From assembly GCA_964404985.1 (NCBI GenBank), contig CAYOMD010000009.1, positions 9,749-73,748 on the forward strand: a DNA stretch of 64,000 bases, read 5' to 3'. Origin of the DNA: Hankyongella sp964404985. Lineage in GTDB: Bacteria; Pseudomonadota; Alphaproteobacteria; Sphingomonadales; Sphingomonadaceae. The translations under genes were made by a program, and so were the position numbers. The notes below the pieces were generated by a model, which did no database searches, was not told where the DNA came from, and saw only the letters and a list, made by a program, of their open reading frames with translations. Of the stretch, positions 8,861 through 15,737 are shown one piece after another (position 1 is the stretch's first letter; each line of letters begins with the position of its first letter).

Positions 8861-9826
8861 ATGTATCCACAGGAGTTCCGGCCCCGCTTTCCCTGGATCG
8901 GCAGCGATTTGCAGACCATGCGCAACATCCTGTTGCCGCCACGCCCAAAGCTGGAGCGCTGGCCGGAGCAGGGACTGTGGTTCCGCGCCGGCAATGGCGT
9001 AGACTGGTTGTCCGGCCGCCTGCAGACCCCGCATATGCCATCTGCTCGCCCGCTCATCGTCATCGCGCATGGCCTCACCGGCAGCAGTGCGGGCGCGACC
9101 CTGGTCACCAGTGCTGCCGTACTGCTGGAAGCGGGCTACCCGGTGCTACGGCTTAACCTGCGCGGGGCAGGGGAGACAGCGCCGCGCTGCGCCAGTTTCT
9201 ACCACACGGGGCTGACCGCTGATCTTGCCGGCCTGATCCCGCAGTTGCCGGACCCGGCGGCCAACGGCGTCGTGCTGATGGGCTATTCACTAGGCGGCAA
9301 CACGGTGCTGAAATACCTGACCGAAGAGGGTGTTGCAGAGGCTGTGCGGGGTGGCATTGCCATCAGTGCGCCGATCATGCCCGCGCATGCGATTGCCGCG
9401 ATCGAGCGGCCGCGCAACCGCCCTTATGCGCGCTATCTGCTCCGGTGGATGAAAGAGGGGGCGGCCGCGAGCCGGTTTCCCGAACCTCTGCGGCGTGCGG
9501 CGGCAGCGGCACGCTCGATCCGTCACTACGATGACACCGTCACCGCGCCGATGCACGGCTTTGCCAGTGCCGATGAGTTCTATGTGCGTGCAGCCAGCGG
9601 GCCGCACCTGCACCGGCTGGCGCGACCGACCCTGGTCATCACGGCGCAGGACGACAGCTGGATACCCGTGGCAGATTACCACCAGGTCGACTGGCCTGCG
9701 ATCTCGCACGCCACCTGCCATATCAGCCGTAGCGGCGGGCACTGCGGCTTCCATGCCGCCGACTCACCCGTGCCCTGGCATGACCGTGTGCTGCTGGCCT
9801 GGCTGGCCGATCTGCCAGCCGTTTAG
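8861..9826 (+). CDS. YheT-family alpha/beta hydrolase
   Basis: 321 aa. It has the YheT signature FRPRFPWIGSDLQTM at the N-terminus, the oxyanion region HGLTGSSAG, the nucleophile serine in GYSLGGN, the acid in TAQDDSWIP and the histidine in SGGHCGF. YheT-type enzymes are esterases of unclear substrate that often accompany lipid or envelope genes. The gene is divergent from the radical SAM gene and its stop overlaps the leuA stop by four bases. Confidence 0.9.
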   Translation: MYPQEFRPRFPWIGSDLQTMRNILLPPRPKLERWPEQGLWFRAGNGVDWLSGRLQTPHMPSARPLIVIAHGLTGSSAGATLVTSAAVLLEAGYPVLRLNLRGAGETAPRCASFYHTGLTADLAGLIPQLPDPAANGVVLMGYSLGGNTVLKYLTEEGVAEAVRGGIAISAPIMPAHAIAAIERPRNRPYARYLLRWMKEGAAASRFPEPLRRAAAAARSIRHYDDTVTAPMHGFASADEFYVRAASGPHLHRLARPTLVITAQDDSWIPVADYHQVDWPAISHATCHISRSGGHCGFHAADSPVPWHDRVLLAWLADLPAV

Positions 9827-11382
9827 GCCGAGCGTGCCAGCCCGTCGCTGTGGTCGACCGGCTGACGGGTCCGCTTGAGGATCAGCTTGTTGAGCGCACT
9901 GACATAGGCGCGGGCACTGGCGACCAGGGTATCGTGGTCGGCGGCGGTCGCCTGGGCGGTGCGGCCATGCTCGGAGAGACGCACCGTCACCTCGGCTTGG
10001 GCGTCTGTCCCTTGCGTGACCGCATGAACCTGATAGAGCGCCAGCGCAGCGTCATCGTGCGGCACCAGCTTGCGAATGGCGTTAAACAGCGCATCGACCG
10101 GGCCGTTGCCCCGGCTGGCAGCAGTATGCTCGGCACCGTCGATGGACAGGGTGATGATGGCGCGCTGCGGACCGGCCGAGCCGCAATAGACCTCGACCTC
10201 CAGCACCTGGATGGTCTCGTTGGCGCGGGCAGTCGAGTCGTCGACCAGCGCGATAATGTCCTCGTCGTAGACGTGCTTCTTGTGGTCTGCCAGGTCCTTG
10301 AAACGCTTGAAGGCGTCCTGGAAGGCGTTGTCCCCCAGCGTGTAGCCTAGCTCGTCAAGCTTCTGCTTGAACGCGGCGCGCCCTGAATGCTTGCCCATCA
10401 CCAGGTTGGAGGTGGTCAAACCCACTGAGGCGGGGGTCATGATCTCGTAGGTGCTACTGTCCTTCAGCATGCCGTCCTGGTGGATGCCGGACTCGTGCGC
10501 AAAGGCGTTAGCCCCGACGATGGCCTTGTTGGGCTGAACCTGGAAGCCGGTGATCGAGGAGATCAACCGCGATGCACGGGTGATCTGCGTCGTCTCGATA
10601 CCGGTCGCGTAGGGCATGACATCGTGCCGGGTGCGCAGTGCCATCACCACTTCCTCCATCGCGGCGTTGCCGGCGCGTTCGCCGATGCCGTTGATGGTCG
10701 ACTCGACCTGACGGGCCCCGGCGGCAATCGCAGCCAGCGTGTTCGCCACCGCCAGTCCCAGATCGTTATGGCAGTGGGTGGAGAAGGTCACGTCCCCCGC
10801 ACCCGGCACCCGCGTGATTACATCACTGAACATCGCCGCATAGCGCTCGGGCGTCGCGTAGCCGACTGTATCCGGCAGGTTGATGGTCGTGGCACCGGCG
10901 GCAATCGCGATCTCCACCGCCCGGCACAGAAAGTCAGGCTCGCTGCGGGTTGCGTCCTCGGCCGACCACTCGACATCCGGGCAGAGGGTGCGGGCGTAGC
11001 TCACGGATTTGCGGATTGCCTCCAGCACATCGGCCGGATCCATGCGCAGCTTCACCCGCATGTGCAGCGTGGAGGTCGCGATAAAGGTGTGGATGCGCGG
11101 GGCACGCGCGTGCTTGACCGCTGCCCAGGCACGGCTGATGTCCGCCTCGGCCGCGCGGGACAGGCTGGCGACCGTCGCGTGCTGGCACTGGCGGGCGACT
11201 GCGCTGACGGCCTCGAAATCCCCTTCGGACGCAATGGCAAAGCCCGCCTCGATGATATCGACGCCGAGTGCCTCCAGCTGGGCGGCAACCTTCAGCTTCT
11301 CTTCGAGGTTCATCGAGCAGCCGGGCGACTGCTCGCCGTCACGCAGGGTAGTATCGAAAATCTTGACGCGGTTGGTGGCCAT
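9823..11382 (-). CDS. leuA: 2-isopropylmalate synthase
   Basis: Condenses acetyl-CoA with 2-ketoisovalerate, the entry step of leucine synthesis. 519 aa, LeuA type 1 length. The catalytic barrel opens with FDTTLRDGEQSPG (metal-binding Asp, substrate Arg), carries STHCHNDLG (metal HxH) and GIGERAGN, and is followed from about residue 390 by the C-terminal leucine-feedback domain. CAGGAG six bases before the ATG supports the start. The upstream 76 bases hold two strong hairpins and a tiny Leu-rich reading frame, described separately as a possible attenuator. Confidence 0.97.
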   Translation of the reverse strand: MATNRVKIFDTTLRDGEQSPGCSMNLEEKLKVAAQLEALGVDIIEAGFAIASEGDFEAVSAVARQCQHATVASLSRAAEADISRAWAAVKHARAPRIHTFIATSTLHMRVKLRMDPADVLEAIRKSVSYARTLCPDVEWSAEDATRSEPDFLCRAVEIAIAAGATTINLPDTVGYATPERYAAMFSDVITRVPGAGDVTFSTHCHNDLGLAVANTLAAIAAGARQVESTINGIGERAGNAAMEEVVMALRTRHDVMPYATGIETTQITRASRLISSITGFQVQPNKAIVGANAFAHESGIHQDGMLKDSSTYEIMTPASVGLTTSNLVMGKHSGRAAFKQKLDELGYTLGDNAFQDAFKRFKDLADHKKHVYDEDIIALVDDSTARANETIQVLEVEVYCGSAGPQRAIITLSIDGAEHTAASRGNGPVDALFNAIRKLVPHDDAALALYQVHAVTQGTDAQAEVTVRLSEHGRTAQATAADHDTLVASARAYVSALNKLILKRTRQPVDHSDGLARSA

Positions 11383-11399
11383 AACAGGCTCCTGAGCAG

Positions 11400-11458
11400 G
11401 GACGTGTAAGCATACACGTCCTCATAGCAAACAGGGCATGGGTAATACCATGCCCTGT
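11400..11458 (-). promoter_or_regulatory. Structured leuA leader with candidate leucine leader peptide
   Basis: On the minus strand, upstream of leuA, an 11-bp perfect hairpin (arms 11448-11458 and 11431-11441, 6-base loop) is followed by an 8-bp perfect hairpin (arms 11414-11421 and 11400-11407, 6-base loop). The second ends just before the leuA ribosome site. A 9-codon frame (11451 down to 11422) reads M-V-L-P-M-P-C-L-L-stop with leucine codons TTA, TTG and CTA, all uncommon in this GC-rich DNA. No good ribosome site precedes it, so it would have to be leaderless or weakly translated. The first hairpin could instead be the end of the upstream gene. Confidence 0.4.
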
Positions 11459-11498
11459 AAATGCCACACACTTGTAGGGGGTTTAAAGATTAGGCGTC

Positions 11499-13064
11499 TC
11501 AGCGACGGCGGCGACGTGCCAGTCCAGTCGTCAGCAACGCGCCTAGTCCCAGCATCCAGACCATCGGCGGGGTATCAATCGATGCTGCAAAGCCCGGAAT
11601 GGTCACGCGGTAGGCCAGGAAGGTCGTGTCATTGTCCAGGCCGGCATCGTAGGCTGCACCGACTTGCAAGCCGTTCCGGGTCAGGAAGTCATTATCGTTG
11701 GCGACGAAAAGAAAATAATCATCCGGGGCGCTGGGGTCGAGCACGGACAGCAAAGACAAGCCTTCCCACTTCTCGGAGAGATTGTTTTCATCGTTTGGCC
11801 CACCGTTGCGCAGGCCAAAACGATCCAGCTCTGCATTGTTGTTGATGTTCAACCAGGGAATAAATGTGGCCGGCGTGATCGTGCTTTTCAGCACGCCGTT
11901 CGGTGCAATCTGCGTTTCATCCGGGGTCTTCAGGATGTTGGTCGCGTCCGCGAAGTCAACGATATCCACCTGCCGGTAGCGTGACAGCGGGTCTGCAACG
12001 CCAAGACCGGAGCCGTCGCGCGGCAAAATCAGGAATCGGGTCGCTGAGAGCGCGAGGATTTCGCTTTGCGCGGCGATCCGCACAGCCCCATTGGCAGTCA
12101 GGTAGGTTGGCAATTGCAGGGCGTATTCCCCAGTTACCACCGGATTATTGATGTCAGAGATGTCGTAGGTCACGATACGGGTGTTGCGCCGCGTCGTGTT
12201 GATGCTCGCGGGGTTCACGTCCTGGATGGCCGCACTCTGCAAGACTGCAATGAGCGTCTTACCATCAGGGGCAAGGCTCATACCTTCCAGACCCTGGTTG
12301 TTCTGGCGTCCGGCGGTCGGGTTGGTAGGCGTGGGTGTCGGTTGCCCGGCACCGGGGTTGTTAGAGCTGTAGTCGTTGGCACCATTGCGCACTGGGCGCA
12401 AGGACGCGGGTATGGGCAGCGCCCCGATGAACTGGCCGGAATTGTCAAACCGGTAGATTGACGGGCCATATTCGTCACTGATGAGGTAGCCGCCGCCCTG
12501 CAGGGGCACAATGGCCTCGGCATCCAGCGCCAGCTTGCCGTTAAAGGCCTGTGGCAGCTCGGGCAGGGTAAGGGTCGCCGCGCGTGCGCCACCGGTTGCA
12601 ACGCCGCCCGGTACCGGATCAAGCCCGGTCAGGTTCTGGATGCCGTTGCCGGTGGTTTCGTAAAGCTTCAGCGTGTCGCGCAGTGCGAGCCGGATCTGAT
12701 CCTGGCTATTGTTCAGGCTGTTGACTGCGACAGGCGTGAAGTTGAAGTCGACGAAGTTGATCCGCGGCGCATAGTCAGTGGTACCCGCTACGTTGAAGCC
12801 GCGATCCGGCAATGTTATGAAGGTCCCACTGTAGCCCTCGCCCGAGCGTACCCAGCTACCGGCCACCGTGCTGAGGCCGGAGATCGAGCCAAAGGTCTCG
12901 CCAAATTTATCACGCACATCCGCATCGATCCGGCCGAACCCGACCAGACCCTGAACCGTATAGTCAGCGCCGCCGATGGTCGCTGTGAATGGCGCACCCT
13001 GTGCCACGCTTGAGAGTAGAATACCGGCGAGTGCCGCACCGAGGCGAAGAGTTGCGTGTTTCAT
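11499..13064 (-). CDS. Exported esterase-like phytase-family protein with C-terminal sorting-type tail
   Basis: 521 aa from the ATG at 13064 (preceded by AGGGGG); the frame is open further upstream but that part runs into the rpsD terminator and rpsD itself. A signal peptide ends near SSVAQG-APF. The body matches esterase-like-activity-of-phytase proteins: GRIDADVRDKFGETFGSISGL, ITLPDRGFN, AEAIVPLQGGGYLISDEYGPSIYRF, GLEGMSLAPDGKTLIAVLQS, and WEGLSLL. The last 25 residues are a membrane segment followed by RRRRR, like a PEP-CTERM tail, but the PEP triplet is replaced by DTPPM. Substrate unknown; probably an extracytoplasmic phosphoesterase or lactonase-like beta-propeller. Confidence 0.82.
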   Translation of the reverse strand: MKHATLRLGAALAGILLSSVAQGAPFTATIGGADYTVQGLVGFGRIDADVRDKFGETFGSISGLSTVAGSWVRSGEGYSGTFITLPDRGFNVAGTTDYAPRINFVDFNFTPVAVNSLNNSQDQIRLALRDTLKLYETTGNGIQNLTGLDPVPGGVATGGARAATLTLPELPQAFNGKLALDAEAIVPLQGGGYLISDEYGPSIYRFDNSGQFIGALPIPASLRPVRNGANDYSSNNPGAGQPTPTPTNPTAGRQNNQGLEGMSLAPDGKTLIAVLQSAAIQDVNPASINTTRRNTRIVTYDISDINNPVVTGEYALQLPTYLTANGAVRIAAQSEILALSATRFLILPRDGSGLGVADPLSRYRQVDIVDFADATNILKTPDETQIAPNGVLKSTITPATFIPWLNINNNAELDRFGLRNGGPNDENNLSEKWEGLSLLSVLDPSAPDDYFLFVANDNDFLTRNGLQVGAAYDAGLDNDTTFLAYRVTIPGFAASIDTPPMVWMLGLGALLTTGLARRRRR

Positions 13065-13151
13065 GTGTTCCCCCTGATCAATCTCAGCCGCAATACTATG
13101 ATGAGGGCATGACGCTTCCGTGACACTATGGTTAAAATCTGCAAAATGCTC

Positions 13152-13182
13152 AAAAAAAAGGCGCAGCCTTCGCCACGCCTTT
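13152..13182 (-). terminator. Intrinsic terminator of rpsD
   Basis: On the minus strand, AAAGGCG (13182-13176) pairs with CGCCTTT (13163-13157) around a 12-base loop and is followed by a run of U (the A-run 13152-13159 on plus). It lies 25 bases after the rpsD stop. Confidence 0.85.
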
Positions 13183-13206
13183 CTTCTCCGGGAATAAAAA
13201 ATCTGA

Positions 13207-13821
13207 TCAGCGCGAGTAGAACTCGACCACCAGGTTCGGTTCCATGCGGACCGGGTAGGGCACTTCATCCAGCAGCGGCACCCGCGTGAAGACCACTTTG
13301 CCGACGTTGTCGAGCTGGATGTAGTCGGGCAGGTCGCGCTCTGAGGATGCGCCTGCTTCCATCACCAAGGCCATTTGCTTGGCTTTGGCCGACAGTTCGA
13401 CGACGTCGCCAACCTTCACGTGGCGCGAGCCGATATTGCACTTCACGCCGTTGACCATGACGTGGCCGTGGCTGACCAACTGACGGGCCGAGAATACCGT
13501 CGGCGCGAACTTGGCACGATAGACGACGGCGTCCAGGCGCACTTCCAGCAGACCGATCAGGTTCTGCGAGGTGTCACCCTTGCAGCGCACAGCCTCGGCG
13601 TACACCTTGCGGAACTGCTTCTCGGTGATGTTGCCGTAATAGCCTTTCAGCTTTTGCTTGGCGCGCAACTGGGTGCCGAAGTCCGACATCTTGCCCTTGC
13701 GGCGCTGGCCGTGCTGGCCGGGGCCATATTCGCGCTTGTTCACGGGGCTCTTCGGGCGGCCCCAGATATTCTGGCCCATGCGGCGATCAATTTTATGCTT
13801 CGCCGAAATACGCTTGCTCAT
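13207..13821 (-). CDS. rpsD: 30S ribosomal protein S4
   Basis: Primary 16S rRNA-binding protein of the small subunit that nucleates body assembly. 204 aa, full length. The N-terminal domain has GQNIWGRPKSPVNKREYGPGQHGQRRKGKMSDFG, and the S4 RNA-binding domain follows at about residues 94-155 (RLDAVVYRAKFAPTVFSARQLVSHGHVMVNG). It stands alone with its own terminator. The 213-base region upstream is unusually rich in hairpins. S4 regulates its own synthesis in other bacteria, so a leader control is conceivable. Confidence 0.98.
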   Translation of the reverse strand: MSKRISAKHKIDRRMGQNIWGRPKSPVNKREYGPGQHGQRRKGKMSDFGTQLRAKQKLKGYYGNITEKQFRKVYAEAVRCKGDTSQNLIGLLEVRLDAVVYRAKFAPTVFSARQLVSHGHVMVNGVKCNIGSRHVKVGDVVELSAKAKQMALVMEAGASSERDLPDYIQLDNVGKVVFTRVPLLDEVPYPVRMEPNLVVEFYSR

Positions 13822-13852
13822 CGCAGCTCCATCTTGTTCAACCGTTTCTCAG

Positions 13853-13923
13853 GCGTCGGCACGCTTGCCGGCGCTATTCCCCAGGGCAACACCGACAGGT
13901 GCGCCATTCAGGCGCGCCTGTCG
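13853..13923. promoter_or_regulatory. Paired hairpins in the EVE-rpsD intergenic region
   Basis: Two stems lie in the rpsD leader: arms 13853-13861 and 13866-13874 (4-base loop), and arms 13893-13905 and 13911-13923 (5-base loop). Each has one non-Watson-Crick position, which is G-U if the plus strand is transcribed and C-A if the minus (rpsD) strand is. Weaker stems continue to about 13990. No T-run follows either on plus or minus. Function is not known. Confidence 0.35.
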
Positions 13924-14034
13924 CGGACACCGCTTCACTGGGGGTGCGGGTCCGTTGATGCGAAGCGGGGCCGCTATCGCGACTGTGAGTAAAAGTCAAG
14001 TCTGCACCAGCGGGCGTTCAGTACGCAAGGCCGC

Positions 14035-14436
14035 TCAGAGTTTGCCCATCTGCTTGAGAAGTGCGGCGGCAGCGTCATCAATCGGCATGACCGAGAGGCG
14101 GGACTGGCGCACCAGACCGATATGGGCGAGGCGCGGCTCCGCCTTGATGGTTGCCAGACTGACCGGCGCGGGCAGGGGGCAAAGCGCGCGCACGTCGATC
14201 AGGCCGGATTTGGGATCGTCCGGGTCTGGGTAGTAGCCGCGGGTTACCTGCACCAGCCCGACGATCTCCTTGCCGACGTTGGAATGATAGAAGAAGGCCT
14301 CATCACCCGGCTGCATCTGGCGCATGGTGCCCAGCGCCTGCGGATTGCGCACGCCGCTCCATGGCACGTCACCGCCAGCGCATTGCTGCTCCCAGGACCA
14401 GGCGTCCGGTTCCGACTTTACCAGATAATAGGCCAT
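14035..14436 (-). CDS. EVE-domain protein
   Basis: 133 aa, almost entirely one EVE domain, a PUA-like fold that recognises modified bases in nucleic acids. Motifs seen: YYLVKSEPDAWSWEQ at the N-terminus, WSGVRNPQA, MQPGDEAFFYHSN, IVGLVQV, and the closing RQSRLSVMPI. The bacterial homologues (YciO-independent, thymocyte nuclear protein 1-like) are housekeeping proteins of unclear ligand. It sits upstream of rpsD on the same strand but 213 bases away. Confidence 0.92.
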   Translation of the reverse strand: MAYYLVKSEPDAWSWEQQCAGGDVPWSGVRNPQALGTMRQMQPGDEAFFYHSNVGKEIVGLVQVTRGYYPDPDDPKSGLIDVRALCPLPAPVSLATIKAEPRLAHIGLVRQSRLSVMPIDDAAAALLKQMGKL

Positions 14437-14526
14437 GGCTTGCCGCTCCTGTTCGGGTGTGCCCTCTGTCTAGCGTCTGCGCTGGGCGTTGCAATCTGCG
14501 ATGCAGGCGGCTATGGCCGGTCGCGT

Positions 14527-14603
<77 letters not shown>

Positions 14604-14626
14604 TTTTTCCCCGACAATCGATGATA

Positions 14627-15709
14627 TTACCCGAGTGCGCCGAGCAGGAAGATGGCGGCTATGAACAGGGCAATCGCCATGGGGGCCATGATCATGGTGA
14701 CATAGCCCGTGCGCCAGAGCGCGCTGAACCAGCCGAGCCGATACGTCCCCATGAGTTGCGCATAGATGTGCACGACCGGCGTGAAAAACAGGGCAATCCA
14801 CACATCCTCATGGATCGGGATTAAATCGGACACCCGGTTTAGCAGGGTAACGACAATGAACAGGATCGTCATGAAGGACAGCGAGTAGAGCGAAAATACG
14901 ACGTGGTCGTAGAGCCTGAAGCCACGCCGCCAGGCGAACATCAGCCAGACGAAGGGTGCAGAGATCGGCACCAGCAGGAACGAGAATTTATAGGCCGTAT
15001 TCTGCAGCTTGTAGATCAGCAGATCAGGGTTCTCCATCTTGTGCTTGATCTTCTCGTCCCATTTCGCATTGCCAGTCCGTACGTTGAACTTGCCATTCTT
15101 CATCGACTGTTTCAGGACATCCAGGAAGTTTTCATCCTTACCGCCCTCGAAGACTTCAAAACCATTAAGGGCGTTCTTGATCGCCTGCGCACCAACCTTG
15201 TCGCCAGATGCCTCAGCCTTCGCCAGCTCCTTTTGCAGGTCGCGGCGCGCCTCGGCTTTGTCGGCCACGGACATGTTGACCTTGACGATGCCAGCCTTGG
15301 TCTGCGCCGGTGCATCTTTTACCGGCCCGCCGAGCAGCGCGAACATGATGAACATGGTGAAGATGGTGAACAGAAACAGCGCCATCGGCGGCACGTAGCG
15401 TGCGCGTTTGCCCTCGATGTATTCGCGGGTCAGGCGGCCAGGCTGAAAGACCAGACGCGGCAGGGTCTTCCAGGTACGACCATCCAGGTGGGCAATGCCG
15501 TGGATGAAATCCTCGAATACGGCAAAGGCGGTCCGGTGCAGGTGCGCGGGCTGACCACAGACATGGCAATATTCGCCTTGCAGTGGCGTTTCGCAGTTCA
15601 GGCACAGTGCCCCATCTGCATGCGGGTGGTGCCCGCCGCCGCGCTCGCGCGGGTTCGGGCCACCCGGTGCGAACGGCGGTGGCATGCTGGACAGGTCAAA
15701 ATCCGTCAT
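14627..15709 (-). CDS. DUF3667 membrane protein with zinc-ribbon
   Basis: 360 aa. The N-terminus is Pro/His rich and is followed by a treble-cysteine zinc ribbon (CLNCETPLQGEYCHVCGQ, about residues 36-53). Next come the DUF3667 core (FEDFIHGIAHLDGRTWKTLPRLVFQPGRLTREYIEGKRARYVPP), a membrane segment near 110-127, a soluble charged insert (about 130-225) and four further membrane segments to the end. No function is established for DUF3667. It follows the M1 peptidase gene by 28 bases, suggesting one operon. Confidence 0.88.
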   Translation of the reverse strand: MTDFDLSSMPPPFAPGGPNPRERGGGHHPHADGALCLNCETPLQGEYCHVCGQPAHLHRTAFAVFEDFIHGIAHLDGRTWKTLPRLVFQPGRLTREYIEGKRARYVPPMALFLFTIFTMFIMFALLGGPVKDAPAQTKAGIVKVNMSVADKAEARRDLQKELAKAEASGDKVGAQAIKNALNGFEVFEGGKDENFLDVLKQSMKNGKFNVRTGNAKWDEKIKHKMENPDLLIYKLQNTAYKFSFLLVPISAPFVWLMFAWRRGFRLYDHVVFSLYSLSFMTILFIVVTLLNRVSDLIPIHEDVWIALFFTPVVHIYAQLMGTYRLGWFSALWRTGYVTMIMAPMAIALFIAAIFLLGALG

Positions 15710-15737
15710 AGCCGCACAATCCCCCCTTGCTTCAGCC

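Noticed and set aside
8806..9108. N-terminal extension of the radical SAM gene
   Set aside because: It overlaps the start of the divergent hydrolase and has no family similarity; the ATG at 8805 is a better start.
13065..13268. N-terminal extension of the phytase-like gene
   Set aside because: It crosses the rpsD terminator and enters rpsD; the ATG at 13064 has a ribosome site and begins a signal peptide.
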